The notes below the pieces were generated by a model. It saw nothing but the letters and a program-made list of their open reading frames with translations. It searched no databases and was not told where the DNA came from. A stretch of DNA of 64,000 nt from Pseudomonas sp. HAR-UPW-AIA-41 (GTDB lineage Bacteria; Pseudomonadota; Gammaproteobacteria; Pseudomonadales; Pseudomonadaceae), in assembly GCF_002304225.1 (NCBI RefSeq), contig NZ_NSLB01000007.1, positions 92,525 through 156,524 of the forward strand. Direction: 5' to 3'. Positions 1 to 9,854 of this stretch are shown here, in pieces. The translations under genes were made by a program, and so were the position numbers. Each line of letters starts with the position of its first letter. Positions within the stretch are counted from its first letter, which is position 1.

Positions 1-141
1 CGGGTCGAAACTCAGGCACTTCTGCAGGTGCTGCATGGCCAGCTCGGCCTCGCCTTCGTCGAGACAGGCCTTGCCCAGGCCAAAGCGCAGCAGCGAGTTG
101 TCCACGCCGCGCGCCAGCATCTTTTCCAGTCCTTCGCGCAT
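1..141 (-). CDS. TPR-like protein, N-terminal fragment (partial)
   Basis: The first 47 codons of a minus-strand gene are present; the rest lies beyond the left edge. The start is ATG at 139-141, and the reading frame is open to base 1. The peptide (MREGLEKMLARGVDNSLLRF...) has the helix-turn-helix spacing and small/large residue pattern of a tetratricopeptide repeat, with GLGKACLDEGE and AMQHLQKCL looking like the two helices of a repeat. In pseudomonads a small TPR protein sits next to trkA, which fits. The gap to trkA is only 25 bp, so it is probably co-transcribed. Function is not known. Confidence 0.65.
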   Translation of the reverse strand, partial: MREGLEKMLARGVDNSLLRFGLGKACLDEGEAELAMQHLQKCLSFDP

Positions 142-166
142 GCTTGCTCCTGAATAGCCGTGTTTG

Positions 167-1540
167 TCAGAAGAACGCCAGGCCCACCTGGAACAGACGC
201 TCGACATCACGAATGTACTTCTTGTCGACCAGGAACAGGATCACATGGTCGCCAGATTCGATGCGGGTGTCGTCGTGGGCGATCAGCACTTCTTCGTCAC
301 GGATGATCGCGCCGATGGTGGTGCCGGGCGGCAGAGCGATGTCTTCGATCATGCGACCGACAACCTTGCTCGACTTGGCATCGCCATGGGCAATGGCTTC
401 GATGGCCTCGGCTGCACCGCGGCGCAGCGAGTGCACGCTGACAATGTCGCCGCGGCGCACGTGGGCCAGCAGGGTGCCGATGGTGGCCAGCTGCGGGCTG
501 ATGGCGATGTCGATCTCGCCGCCCTGCACCAGGTCGACGTAGGCCGGGTTGTTGATCAGGGTCATCACCTTGCGCGCGCCCAGACGCTTCGCTAGCAGGG
601 ACGACATGATGTTGGCTTCGTCGTCGTTGGTCAGCGAGAGGAAGATGTCCGCCTCGTTGATGTTCTCTTCCACCAGCAGGTCGCGGTCGGAGGCACTGCC
701 CTGCAGGACGATGGTGCTTTCCAGGCTTTCCGAGAGGTAGCGGCAGCGCGTCGGGCTCATCTCGATGATCTTTACCTGATAACGGCTTTCGATCGCCTCG
801 GCCAGGCGCTCACCGATGTTGCCGCCACCGGCGATGACAATGCGCTTGTAGCTATCTTCCATGCGCCGCAGTTCGCTCATCACCGCGCGGATATGGGCCT
901 TGGCGGCGATGAAGAACACTTCGTCGTCGGCCTCGATCACCGTGTCGCCTTGCGGCAGGATGGCCCGGCCGCGGCGGTAGATGGCCGCCACGCGGGTATC
1001 GACATTGGGCATGTGCTGGCGCAGCTGACGCAGTTCGTGGCCAACCAGCGGGCCGCCGTAATAGGCGCGCACGCCCACCAGCTGGGCCTTGCCCTCGGCG
1101 AAGTCGAGTACCTGCAGGGCACCGGGGTATTCGATCAGGCGCTTGATGTAGTTGGTCACCACCTGCTCCGGGCTGATCAGTACGTCGACCGGAATGGCTT
1201 CGTTGTCGAACAGGCCGCTGCGGGTCAGGTAGGCCGCTTCGCGTACCCGGGCGATCTTGGTTGGCGTGCTGAACAGGGTGTAGGCGACCTGGCAGGCGAT
1301 CATGTTGACTTCGTCGCTGTTGGTCACCGCCACCAGCATATCGGCGTCATCGGCGCCGGCCTGGCGCAGCACGGTGGGAAAGGAGCCACGGCCGGCAACG
1401 GTGCGGATGTCCAGGCGGTCGCTGAGATTGCGCAGGCGCTCGGTATCGGTATCGACCACCGTGATGTCGTTGGCTTCGCTGGCCAGGTGTTCGGCCAGGG
1501 TTCCGCCGACCTGGCCGGCGCCGAGAATGATGATCTTCAC
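167..1540 (-). CDS. trkA: Trk system potassium uptake protein TrkA
   Basis: Cytoplasmic NAD(H)-binding regulatory subunit that gates the TrkH/TrkG potassium channel. The 457 aa match the family length. Two tandem RCK units are visible. The first has a Rossmann glycine motif GAGQVGG at about residue 7 and an acidic strand end (VVDTD). The second has GGGNIGE at about residue 238 followed by IIEMSP. Each N-terminal half is followed by a TrkA-C ligand-binding domain. rsmB lies 12 bp upstream on the same strand, so trkA is probably read from the rsmB/fmt transcript, as in other pseudomonads. Confidence 0.95.
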   Translation of the reverse strand: MKIIILGAGQVGGTLAEHLASEANDITVVDTDTERLRNLSDRLDIRTVAGRGSFPTVLRQAGADDADMLVAVTNSDEVNMIACQVAYTLFSTPTKIARVREAAYLTRSGLFDNEAIPVDVLISPEQVVTNYIKRLIEYPGALQVLDFAEGKAQLVGVRAYYGGPLVGHELRQLRQHMPNVDTRVAAIYRRGRAILPQGDTVIEADDEVFFIAAKAHIRAVMSELRRMEDSYKRIVIAGGGNIGERLAEAIESRYQVKIIEMSPTRCRYLSESLESTIVLQGSASDRDLLVEENINEADIFLSLTNDDEANIMSSLLAKRLGARKVMTLINNPAYVDLVQGGEIDIAISPQLATIGTLLAHVRRGDIVSVHSLRRGAAEAIEAIAHGDAKSSKVVGRMIEDIALPPGTTIGAIIRDEEVLIAHDDTRIESGDHVILFLVDKKYIRDVERLFQVGLAFF

Positions 1541-1552
1541 GCAGTCACTCCG

Positions 1553-2866
1553 TCAGCCGCGTGGTGACGCGGCAATCTTGATCAGCTTGGCATAGTAGAA
1601 ACCGTCGTGACCGCCGTCCTGCGGCAGCAACTGGCGGCCATGCGCCTGTTTCAGGCCAAAGGGCCCGGTGATGTCCAGCTCGCGCGCCCCGGGGGTGCGG
1701 GCGAGAAAGGCACCGATGTTGTCCGAGTTCTCCTGCGGCAGCACCGAACAGGTGGCGTACAGCAGGATGCCGCCCACTTCCAGGGTCGGCCACAGGGCGT
1801 CCAGCAGCTCGCCCTGCAGCTGAGTCAGGGCGGCGATGTCGCTCTCCTGGCGTGTCAGCTTGATGTCCGGGTGGCGGCGGATCACACCGGTGGCCGAACA
1901 CGGCGCATCCAGCAGAATGCGTTGGAAGGGTTTGCCGTCCCACCAGACCTTGGTCTCACGACCGTCGGCGGCAATCAGCTCGGCATCCAGACCCAGACGG
2001 TCGAGATTGTCGCGCACCCGCGCCAGCCGGCTTTGTTCCAGGTCAATGGCGGTGACATGGCTGAGACCGGGTTCAGCTTCCAGCAGGTGGCAGGTCTTGC
2101 CGCCGGGCGCTGCGCAGGCATCCAGCACGCGCTGCCGTGGGGCCAGGTCGAGCAGGTCGGCAGCCAGTTGCGCGGCTTCATCCTGCACACTGACGCGCCC
2201 TTCCATGAAACCGGGCAAGGTTTTCACATCGCAGGCTTCGGGCAGGCGAATGCCATCGCGGCTGAAGGCACAGGGTTCGGCGGCAATGCCGGCGGCCTGA
2301 AGCTCGGCGAGGTACTGCTCGCGGCTGCCCTGACGGCGATTGACCCGCAGCAGCAACGGCGGGTGCTGATTGTTGGCCGCGCAGATGGCCTGCCACTGCT
2401 CAGGCCAGTCGGCCTTCAGGCGCTTTTGCAGCCAGCGTGGATGGGCTGTGTGCAGGACCGGATCGCGATCCAGTTCGGCGAGCAGGGCTTCATGCTCGCG
2501 CTGGGCCCGGCGCAGCACGGCGTTGAGCAGGCCTTTCAGCGAGCTTTTCTTCAGTTTGTCGACGCAGGCCACCGTCTCGCCGATGGCCGCGTGGGCGGGA
2601 ATGCGGGTATGCAGCAGTTGATACAGACCCACCAGCAGCAGTGCCTCGACATCACGGTCGGCAGCCTTGAAGGGCTTCTGCAGCAGCTTGTCCATCAACA
2701 GGGCCAGACGCGGTTGCCAGCGGGCGGTGCCGAAGGCCAGATCCTGCGCCAGCGCGCGGTCACGCGGTTCAACCCTGTCCAGCAGTGGCGGCAGACTGCT
2801 GCCCAGTGAGGCCTTGCCGTTGAGGACGGCCGCCAGGGCGCGGGCGGCGGCCAGGCGGGGATTCAT
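1553..2866 (-). CDS. rsmB: 16S rRNA m5C967 methyltransferase RsmB
   Basis: SAM-dependent methyltransferase that makes 5-methylcytosine 967 in 16S rRNA. At 437 aa it is the usual length. An N-terminal NusB-like RNA-binding domain spans about residues 1-140, with a C-terminal Rossmann methyltransferase. The SAM motif [10 protein letters not shown], the motif IV cysteine in DAPCSATG and the catalytic motif VI cysteine in YATCS are all intact. The start codon overlaps the fmt stop by 4 bp (ATGA at 2863-2866), indicating translational coupling with fmt. Confidence 0.95.
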   Translation of the reverse strand: MNPRLAAARALAAVLNGKASLGSSLPPLLDRVEPRDRALAQDLAFGTARWQPRLALLMDKLLQKPFKAADRDVEALLLVGLYQLLHTRIPAHAAIGETVACVDKLKKSSLKGLLNAVLRRAQREHEALLAELDRDPVLHTAHPRWLQKRLKADWPEQWQAICAANNQHPPLLLRVNRRQGSREQYLAELQAAGIAAEPCAFSRDGIRLPEACDVKTLPGFMEGRVSVQDEAAQLAADLLDLAPRQRVLDACAAPGGKTCHLLEAEPGLSHVTAIDLEQSRLARVRDNLDRLGLDAELIAADGRETKVWWDGKPFQRILLDAPCSATGVIRRHPDIKLTRQESDIAALTQLQGELLDALWPTLEVGGILLYATCSVLPQENSDNIGAFLARTPGARELDITGPFGLKQAHGRQLLPQDGGHDGFYYAKLIKIAASPRG

Positions 2867-3795
2867 TGGCCGAGCACCAGGCCGGGAGCGAACTGCTCGC
2901 GGCGGCTGTTGTACAGGTCGGCAAAGGCCAGCGGCTTGCCACCAGGCAGCTGCAGGCGGGTCAGACGCAGGGCGCCTTCTCCGCAGGCGACGGTCAGGCC
3001 GTCCTTGCTGGTGGTGAGAATCTGTCCGGGCTGCCCGCTGCCCTCGCCCAGAGAGGCGGCCAGCACTTTCAGCGGCTCGCCGTTCAGCGTGCTGTGGCAG
3101 ACCGGCCAGGGGTTGAAGGCACGTACCAGACGCTCCAGCTCGACGGCCGGACGACTCCAGTCGAGGCGAGCTTCGTCCTTGTTCAGCTTGTGTGCGTAGT
3201 TGGCCAGGCTGTCGTCCTGCACCTCACCCGTGAGGGTGCCAGCCGCCAGTGCGTCGACGGCCTGAATCACGGCCTGCGAGCCAAGCACGGCAAGGCGGTC
3301 ATGCAGGCTGCCGCCGGTGTCGGTGGCGGCAATGGGCGTAGTCACCTTGAGCAGCATCGGGCCGGTATCCAGTCCGGCTTCCATCTGCATCACGGTGACG
3401 CCGCTTTCACTGTCACCCGCCTGCACGGCGCGCTGGATCGGCGCCGCGCCCCGCCAGCGCGGCAGCAGCGAGGCATGGCTGTTGATGCAGCCCAGACGCG
3501 GGGTGTCCAGCACCACCTGAGGCAGGATCAATCCATAGGCCACCACAACCATCAGGTCCGGTTGCAGCGCGGCCAGTTCGGCCTGTGCTTCCGGCGCCCG
3601 CAGGGTGGCGGGCTGGTACACCGCAATGCCGTGCTCGACGGCCAGTTGCTTGACCGGGCTGGGCATCAGCTTGTGGCCGCGGCCGGCCGGGCGATCCGGC
3701 TGGGTGTAGACGGCGATGACCTGATGCTGGGTGCCGAGCAGGGCCTTGAGGTGTTCGGCGGCGAACTCCGGGGTGCCAGCAAAGACGATACGCAT
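2863..3795 (-). CDS. fmt: Methionyl-tRNA formyltransferase
   Basis: Transfers the formyl group from 10-formyl-THF to initiator Met-tRNA. The chosen start at 3795 gives [16 protein letters not shown], the canonical N-terminus, and 310 aa; an in-frame ATG at 3837 would add 14 unusual residues through a terminator hairpin and is rejected. The catalytic Asn-His pair is seen in [12 protein letters not shown], and the Asp in [11 protein letters not shown]. The C-terminal tRNA-binding domain covers about residues 205-310. The gene is followed by rsmB (4-bp overlap) and preceded by def. Confidence 0.95.
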   Translation of the reverse strand: MRIVFAGTPEFAAEHLKALLGTQHQVIAVYTQPDRPAGRGHKLMPSPVKQLAVEHGIAVYQPATLRAPEAQAELAALQPDLMVVVAYGLILPQVVLDTPRLGCINSHASLLPRWRGAAPIQRAVQAGDSESGVTVMQMEAGLDTGPMLLKVTTPIAATDTGGSLHDRLAVLGSQAVIQAVDALAAGTLTGEVQDDSLANYAHKLNKDEARLDWSRPAVELERLVRAFNPWPVCHSTLNGEPLKVLAASLGEGSGQPGQILTTSKDGLTVACGEGALRLTRLQLPGGKPLAFADLYNSRREQFAPGLVLGQ

Positions 3796-3810
3796 GAATG
3801 ACTCGCTACA

Positions 3811-3843
3811 GGAAAAGAAAAAGGCTTGCCGGAGCAAGCCTTT
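3811..3843 (-). terminator. Rho-independent terminator between def and fmt
   Basis: A perfect 10-bp stem (3820-3829 with 3834-3843, loop of 4) is followed on the minus strand by a TTTTTCTTTTCC tract. It lies between the def stop and the fmt start, ending 16 nt before the fmt ATG. It would terminate or attenuate def transcripts before fmt. Confidence 0.75.
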
Positions 3844-3855
3844 GGGGTTCGTGGA

Positions 3856-4362
3856 TCAAGCTTGCAGACGGTGCTGTTTTTCCAGCTTCTTCTTGATCCG
3901 GTCACGCTTGAGGTTGGACAGGTAATCGACAAACAGCTTGCCGTTGAGGTGGTCGCACTCGTGCTGGATGCACACGGCCAGCAGGCCCTCGGCCACCAGC
4001 TCGAAAGGCTCGCCGTTGCGGTCCAGTGCCTTGATCCGCACCTTCTGCGGACGGTCGACATTCTCGTAGAAGCCAGGCACTGACAGACAGCCTTCCTGGT
4101 ACTGGTCCATCTGTTCGGTCAGCGGTTCGAATTCCGGGTTGATGAACACCATGGGCTCGGATTTGTCCTCGGACAGGTCCATCACCACCAGACGCTTGTG
4201 CACATTGACCTGAGTCGCGGCCAGACCGATGCCGGGAGCGGCATACATGGTCTCGAACATGTCGTCGATCAGCTGGCGCAGGGCGTCGTCTACCACCTCG
4301 ACCGGCTTGGCGATGGTCCGCAGGCGCGGGTCAGGAAACTCGAGGATGGTGAGGATGGCCAT
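3856..4362 (-). CDS. def: Peptide deformylase
   Basis: Fe2+/Zn2+ metallohydrolase that removes the N-formyl group from nascent proteins. It is 168 aa, the type I length. The three conserved boxes are present: GIGLAATQ (residues about 45-52), EGCLSVPG with the metal-ligand Cys, and QHECDHLNG with the HEXXH-type metal site. It is the first gene of the minus-strand cluster and diverges from the LysM gene across about 130 bp. A strong terminator follows it, so fmt may be expressed partly from read-through. Confidence 0.96.
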   Translation of the reverse strand: MAILTILEFPDPRLRTIAKPVEVVDDALRQLIDDMFETMYAAPGIGLAATQVNVHKRLVVMDLSEDKSEPMVFINPEFEPLTEQMDQYQEGCLSVPGFYENVDRPQKVRIKALDRNGEPFELVAEGLLAVCIQHECDHLNGKLFVDYLSNLKRDRIKKKLEKQHRLQA

Positions 4363-4493
4363 ATGCGTTTGTGATGCACTTGTGGAATAAAGTCAAAATC
4401 CGCTGCTAAGATGATGAACAGCATTGAAAATGGGCTTCAAGCCGCATTCTTCGCGGCTTTCGGGCGCACCAACATAATAAAGGGATTCACCGC
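4363..4493. promoter_or_regulatory. Divergent promoter region def / tsaP
   Basis: This 131-bp gap separates divergent genes and must contain both promoters. A small hairpin (GCCGC, 7-nt loop, GCGGC) lies near 4441-4457 in the leader of the plus-strand gene. A purine-rich AAAGGGA precedes its ATG. I could not assign -35/-10 boxes with confidence. Confidence 0.45.
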
Positions 4494-5519
4494 ATGAGGA
4501 AATCACTACTCGCCCTGCTGCTCCTCGCCGCTGGCGGCCTGGCTCAGGCTCAGGTGCAGCTCAAAGAAGGTCATCCGGAGCGTTATACCGTGGTTCGCGG
4601 TGACACCCTCTGGGACATTTCCGGCAAGTTCCTCAGTGAGCCATGGAAGTGGCCGGAAATCTGGCACGCCAACCCGCAGGTGGAGAATCCCCATCTGATC
4701 TACCCGGGCGACACGCTGAATCTGGTGTACGTCGACGGCCAGCCGCGTCTGATGCTCAACCGCGGCGCCTCCCGCGGCACCATCAAACTGTCGCCGCAGG
4801 TGCGCAGCACGCCGATGGCGGAAGCGATTCCGACCATTCCGCTGGAGAAGATCAACAGCTTCCTGTTGAACAACCGCATCATTGACACTGCCGAAGCGTT
4901 CCAGGCCGCTCCTTATGTCGTGGCCGGCAACGCCGAACGTGTGATCAGCGGGGTGGGTGACCGTGTGTATGCGCGTGGCCAGTTCCCTGCCGGACCGTCG
5001 GTCTATGGCATCTATCGCCAGGGCAAGAGTTATATCGACCCCGAAACTCAGGAGTTTCTGGGCATCAATGCTGATGACATGGGCGCTGCCGAGCTGACGG
5101 CTACTGAGGGCGATATCGCCACCATGGTCATGCAGCGCTCCACTCAGGAAGTGCGCCTGGGGGATCGTCTCTTCCCAACCGAAGAGCGTGCGATCAATTC
5201 CACCTTCATGCCGAGTTCTCCCAGCCAGGACATCAAGGGCGTGATCGTCGATGTACCCCGTGGCGTCAGCCAGATTGGCACTTTCGACGTGGTTACCCTG
5301 AACAAGGGAAGCCGCGACGGCCTTGTCGAAGGCAATGTGCTGGCGGTGTACAAGACCGGTGAGACCGTGCGCGACCGCGTAACCGGTGAAATGGTCAAGG
5401 TGCCGGACGAGCGCGCCGGGCTGCTGATGGTGTTCCGCACTTACGAAAAGCTCAGCTATGGCCTTGTGCTCAAGGCTGTGCGGCAGCTTGAGGTCAACGA
5501 CAAGGTGCGCAACCCCTGA
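4494..5519 (+). CDS. tsaP: LysM peptidoglycan-binding protein (TsaP-like)
   Basis: Secreted protein of 341 aa. A signal peptide ends at about residue 19 (GGLAQAQ). It is followed by one LysM domain at about residues 30-80 (YTVVRGDTLWDISGKFL ... IYPGDTLNLVY), which binds peptidoglycan. The remaining 250 residues have the predicted beta-rich character of the FlgT-C-like region of this family. The homologue at this def-adjacent locus in P. aeruginosa is TsaP, which anchors the type IV pilus secretin to the cell wall. That role is transferred from position and architecture. It runs alone to a terminator. Confidence 0.8.
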   Translation: MRKSLLALLLLAAGGLAQAQVQLKEGHPERYTVVRGDTLWDISGKFLSEPWKWPEIWHANPQVENPHLIYPGDTLNLVYVDGQPRLMLNRGASRGTIKLSPQVRSTPMAEAIPTIPLEKINSFLLNNRIIDTAEAFQAAPYVVAGNAERVISGVGDRVYARGQFPAGPSVYGIYRQGKSYIDPETQEFLGINADDMGAAELTATEGDIATMVMQRSTQEVRLGDRLFPTEERAINSTFMPSSPSQDIKGVIVDVPRGVSQIGTFDVVTLNKGSRDGLVEGNVLAVYKTGETVRDRVTGEMVKVPDERAGLLMVFRTYEKLSYGLVLKAVRQLEVNDKVRNP

Positions 5520-5525
5520 TCGATC

Positions 5526-5555
5526 AACCCCCGCCAAGTGCGGGGGTTTTTCTTT
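5526..5555 (+). terminator. Rho-independent terminator after tsaP
   Basis: A 9-bp stem AACCCCCGC/GCGGGGGTT (5526-5534 with 5540-5548) has a 5-nt loop and runs into TTTTCTTTCT. It lies directly after the stop codon of the LysM gene. Confidence 0.85.
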
Positions 5556-5619
5556 CTCCTGTAAATTTTCTCCCGCAACAATGCCTGCCCCGGCAGGTGG
5601 CCGATCAAGGATGATCGAT

Positions 5620-6705
5620 ATGGCTGCTCTCTCTCCGGCTGAGCTGGAAGCGCGTCTCCGTCTGCATGCCCTGCCGGCTATCGGCCCCCGGCGCATGTCC
5701 CGTCTGCTGGACGTATTTGGCAGTGCCAGTGCCGCGCTCAGTGCCCCTGCTTCCGCCTGGCGCTCATTGGGCTTGCCGGCCGAGGCGGCTGAACAGCGCC
5801 GCAGTTCCACTACCCGCGACAGTGCCGCCCACGCTCTGGCCTGGCTGGAACAGGCGGATCATCACCTGCTTTGTCTGCACGATCCTGATTACCCGGCGCT
5901 GCTGGCAGAGCTGACCGATGCCCCGCCGCTGCTGTTTGTGCAGGGCGATCCGGCTGTGCTGGAGCGCCCGCAGATCGCCATGGTCGGCAGTCGCCGGGCC
6001 TCCAGGCCGGGTCTGCAGAGTGCGGAGGCTTTTGCCCGCTGTCTGGCGCAGAGCGGTTTCGTCGTCACCAGTGGTCTGGCATTAGGCATCGATGGTGCGG
6101 CTCATCGAGGCGCTCTGACGGGTGGCCGGACGGTTGCGGTGCTCGGCACCGGCCTGCAGTGCCTGTATCCGCAGCGGCATGCCGGGCTGGCGGATGACAT
6201 CGTGGGCGGAGGTGGTGCGCTGGTTTCCGAACTGCCGCTGGACTGTCCGCCGCAGGCGGCCAACTTTCCACGACGTAATCGTTTGATCAGCGGGCTGTCG
6301 CTCGGCGTGCTGGTGGTTGAGGCGTCGCCTTCCAGCGGTTCGCTGATCACGGCCCGCCTGGCCGCCGAGCAGGGGCGCGAGGTCTGGGCATTGCCCGGTT
6401 CGATTCATCATCCGGGCGCCCATGGTTGCCACCAGTTGATCCGTGAGGGGGCACAGCTGGTGGAGTCGGTGGCGCATATTCTGGAGAGCCTGCAGGGTTG
6501 GCAGGTGCCACTGGCGAGCGCCGAGGTGGTTGCGCCTGTGGCCGATCACCCACTGCTGAAGCTGTTGCGCGCCTCCCCGGCCAGCAGCGAGAGCCTGGCG
6601 CTCAGCAGCGGGCAGTCGTTATCGGAGGTGCTGGTGCAGCTGACCGAGCTGGAACTGGATGGTCTGATCGCCCGGGAGGGTAATCTCTGGTTGCCCTGTC
6701 GCTAG
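5620..6705 (+). CDS. dprA: DNA processing protein DprA (Smf)
   Basis: Loads RecA on incoming single-stranded DNA during natural transformation. The start at 5620 is chosen because AAGGA at 5607-5611 is well spaced from it; ATG 5611 lies too close to that site. The product is 361 aa. An N-terminal SAM/HhH-like region (LPAIGPRRM) precedes the Rossmann core, which shows VGSRRAS, SGLALGIDGAAHRGAL and GTGLQCLYP, and a C-terminal winged-helix region. The TAG stop lies inside the CTAG that forms the left end of a MITE-like element, so the element abuts but does not truncate the gene. Confidence 0.93.
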   Translation: MAALSPAELEARLRLHALPAIGPRRMSRLLDVFGSASAALSAPASAWRSLGLPAEAAEQRRSSTTRDSAAHALAWLEQADHHLLCLHDPDYPALLAELTDAPPLLFVQGDPAVLERPQIAMVGSRRASRPGLQSAEAFARCLAQSGFVVTSGLALGIDGAAHRGALTGGRTVAVLGTGLQCLYPQRHAGLADDIVGGGGALVSELPLDCPPQAANFPRRNRLISGLSLGVLVVEASPSSGSLITARLAAEQGREVWALPGSIHHPGAHGCHQLIREGAQLVESVAHILESLQGWQVPLASAEVVAPVADHPLLKLLRASPASSESLALSSGQSLSEVLVQLTELELDGLIAREGNLWLPCR

Positions 6706-6906
6706 CAGGCTGTTGAAAAACTACCTGCGTTGCCATCGCAGCGTTAAAAACAGGCTCAGCAGGCCACTGGTGGCCAACGCACTTTAGTGCGGCCCCGAAG
6801 GGGCGAGCGTAGCGAGTTATGCTCATTTACCGTTCGTAAACTGCGCTTCTTCGCCTGTTTTTGCCTTGCGCTGGCGGCCTCGCCAACGTTTTCAACAGCC
6901 TGCTAG
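6702..6906. mobile_element. MITE-like element with 18-bp perfect terminal inverted repeats
   Basis: A 205-bp non-coding block is bounded by 18-bp perfect inverted repeats (6702-6719 and 6889-6906, CTAGCAGGCTGTTGAAAA and its complement). A second nested inverted pair, AAAAACAGGC/GCCTGTTTTT, lies at 6746-6755 and 6853-6862. CTAG is present at both ends and could be a 4-bp palindromic target duplication. No ORF for a transposase is present, so movement would need a transposase supplied in trans. The left CTAG contains the dprA stop codon. Confidence 0.8.
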
Positions 6907-6977
6907 TTTCTATCCGAGGATCGGCAAAAGCCGATGCTGGCTCAGGCTAGACTGGCGGCTCTTTCCGGGAGATATCC

Positions 6978-7532
6978 GTGAGTCATTGGAAAACCTTGCA
7001 GCTGGCACCTGTGCTGCGTGCCGGTGGTGTGATTGCCTACCCGACCGAAGCGGTTTGGGGACTGGGGTGCGATCCGTGGAGCGAGGCGGCGGTATTGCGC
7101 TTGCTCGAGCTTAAGGACCGGCCCATGGCCAAGGGTTTGATTCTTGTGGCGGCGGCTATCGAGCAGTTCGACTTTCTGCTCGATGACCTGCCGCAGCGCT
7201 GGCAGGACCGCCTGAGCAGTACCTGGCCGGGCCCGCAGACCTGGCTGGTGCCGCACCAGGGGCGTCTGCCGCCCTGGATCATCGGTGCGCATGAGAGCGT
7301 TGCCCTGCGCGTTTCCGCTCACCCGACGGTGCGCGAGCTGTGCCTGCACTATGGCCCTCTGGTCTCCACCTCGGCCAATCCCGCCGGCCGGGCGGCGGCG
7401 CGCACGCGCCTGCGCGTCGAGCAGTATTTCCATGGCCAGCTCGATGGCTTGTGCGGTGGTGCTTTGGGTGGGCGGCGCAACCCCAGTATCATTCGCGACC
7501 TGATTACCGGCGATATCGTCCGGCCGGGCTGA
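6978..7532 (+). CDS. tsaC: Threonylcarbamoyl-AMP synthase TsaC
   Basis: Makes threonylcarbamoyl-AMP from Thr, bicarbonate and ATP for the t6A37 modification of ANN-decoding tRNAs. It is 184 aa with a GTG start at 6978 preceded by GGGAG. The YrdC fold is recognised from [12 protein letters not shown] near residue 22, the [12 protein letters not shown] loop and STSANPAGR near the C-terminus. It follows the MITE-like element, so its promoter must lie in or after the element, within the 72 bp from 6906 to the start codon or inside the repeat. Confidence 0.93.
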   Translation: MSHWKTLQLAPVLRAGGVIAYPTEAVWGLGCDPWSEAAVLRLLELKDRPMAKGLILVAAAIEQFDFLLDDLPQRWQDRLSSTWPGPQTWLVPHQGRLPPWIIGAHESVALRVSAHPTVRELCLHYGPLVSTSANPAGRAAARTRLRVEQYFHGQLDGLCGGALGGRRNPSIIRDLITGDIVRPG

Positions 7533-7557
7533 TGCCCGCCGCCCTCCAGCCCATTGA

Positions 7558-8490
<933 letters not shown>

Positions 8491-8494
8491 GCCC

Positions 8495-8884
8495 ATGCGT
8501 GTCGAGCGCCTTGATCATCTGGTGCTGACCGTGGCGGATATCGACGCCAGCTGTGCCTTCTACCAGCGTGTGCTGGGGATGCAGGTGGTCACCTTCGGCC
8601 AGGGCCGCAAGGCGCTCGCCTTTGGCCAGCAGAAGATCAACCTGCACCGTCACGGCGCCGAGTTCGAGCCCAAGGCTCTGCGCCCCACGCCCGGTTCCGC
8701 CGACCTGTGTCTGCTCGTCAGCACGCCGCTGGCCGAGGTGATGACGCACCTGCAGCGCTGTGCTGTAGCCATCGAAGAAGGCCCGGTGCCGCGCACCGGC
8801 GCCACCGGGGCGCTGCTGTCCGTTTATATCCGCGACCCTGATCGCAACCTGATCGAACTCGCCAATCTGCAAGAGGAAGCCTGA
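8495..8884 (+). CDS. VOC-family (glyoxalase/dioxygenase-like) protein
   Basis: A 129-aa single vicinal-oxygen-chelate domain protein: [17 protein letters not shown] opens with the conserved metal-ligand His, and the beta-alpha-beta-beta-beta repeats are visible ([38 protein letters not shown]). The terminal NLIEL Glu is the usual last metal ligand. The substrate is unknown; fosfomycin resistance or glyoxalase functions cannot be inferred. ATG 8495 is chosen as the first Met giving a normal VOC start. Its TGA overlaps the aroE ATG by one base, so it sits in a hemF-VOC-aroE operon. Confidence 0.85.
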   Translation: MRVERLDHLVLTVADIDASCAFYQRVLGMQVVTFGQGRKALAFGQQKINLHRHGAEFEPKALRPTPGSADLCLLVSTPLAEVMTHLQRCAVAIEEGPVPRTGATGALLSVYIRDPDRNLIELANLQEEA

Positions 8885-9708
8885 TGGACCGCTACGGCGT
8901 ATTCGGCAATCCCATCGGCCACAGCAAGTCGCCGCTGATCCACCGTCTGTTTGCCGAGCAGACCGGTCAGGCGCTCAGCTACGAGGCGCTGCTGGCGCCA
9001 CTGGATGACTTTGCCGGCTTTGCCCGGGCCTTCTTTGCCGAAGGCCGCGGCGCCAATGTCACCGTGCCGTTCAAGGAAGAAGCCTTCCGTCTGGCCGACA
9101 GCCTGAGCGAGCGCGCCCGCCGTGCCGGGGCCGTGAACACCTTGAAGAAGCTGGACGATGGCTGCCTGCTGGGTGACAACACCGATGGTGCTGGTCTGGT
9201 GCGTGATCTCACGGTCAATGCCGGGGTGAACCTGACGGGCCAGCGCATTCTTTTGCTGGGCGCCGGCGGAGCTGTGCGGGGCGTGCTGGAACCGCTGCTG
9301 GCACAGCACCCGGCGGCTCTGGTGATCGCCAACCGCACAGTGGCCAGGGCCGAGCAACTGGCCCGGGAGTTTGCCGATCTGGGTCCGGTGCTGGCTGCCG
9401 GCTTCGACTGGCTGGACGAGCCGGTCGACCTGATCATCAACGGCACCTCGGCCAGTCTGGCCGGTGAGCTGCCGGCGATTGCTCCGAGCCTGATCCAGGC
9501 CGGGCATACCGTCTGCTACGACATGATGTACGGCAAGGAGCTCACCGCCTTCAACCGCTGGGCGACCGAGCAGGGCGCCGCGCGGGTGATCGACGGTCTG
9601 GGCATGCTGGTCGAGCAGGCCGCCGAAGCCTTCTTCCTGTGGCGCGGTGTGCGTCCCGACTCGGCCCCTGTACTGCGTCACCTGCGGTTGTTACTCAGCG
9701 AAACATGA
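8884..9708 (+). CDS. aroE: Shikimate 5-dehydrogenase
   Basis: NADPH-dependent reduction of 3-dehydroshikimate to shikimate in the aromatic pathway. 274 aa. Substrate residues are seen in GHSKSP (residues about 13-18), the catalytic Lys in NVTVPFKE (about 65) and the Asp in NTDGAG. The NADP Rossmann motif is GAGGAVRG, and NRT after the second strand fits NADP preference. Translation is coupled to the upstream VOC gene by a TGATG overlap. Confidence 0.96.
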   Translation: MDRYGVFGNPIGHSKSPLIHRLFAEQTGQALSYEALLAPLDDFAGFARAFFAEGRGANVTVPFKEEAFRLADSLSERARRAGAVNTLKKLDDGCLLGDNTDGAGLVRDLTVNAGVNLTGQRILLLGAGGAVRGVLEPLLAQHPAALVIANRTVARAEQLAREFADLGPVLAAGFDWLDEPVDLIINGTSASLAGELPAIAPSLIQAGHTVCYDMMYGKELTAFNRWATEQGAARVIDGLGMLVEQAAEAFFLWRGVRPDSAPVLRHLRLLLSET

Positions 9709-9717
9709 TTCTGGTCT

Positions 9718-9744
9718 AGCCCAGCATTTGGTTGGCTGGGCTTA
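9718..9744 (+). terminator. Probable terminator after aroE
   Basis: An 8-bp stem AGCCCAGC/GCTGGGCT (9718-9725 with 9735-9742) lies 9 bp after the aroE stop. The downstream U tract is poor (TAATCCTT), so termination may be weak. The rest of the gap to plcB (9745-9854) should carry the plcB promoter, but I cannot name the boxes. Confidence 0.5.
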
Positions 9745-9854
9745 ATCCTTAATACCGCGCTCTACTCGGCGCTCAACCTGAAAAAGAACCGTCATGGTCT
9801 TGTCTTTCAGGTTGATCATCCTGCGCCACTCCAACAACAAAAGAGCGCCTCACC

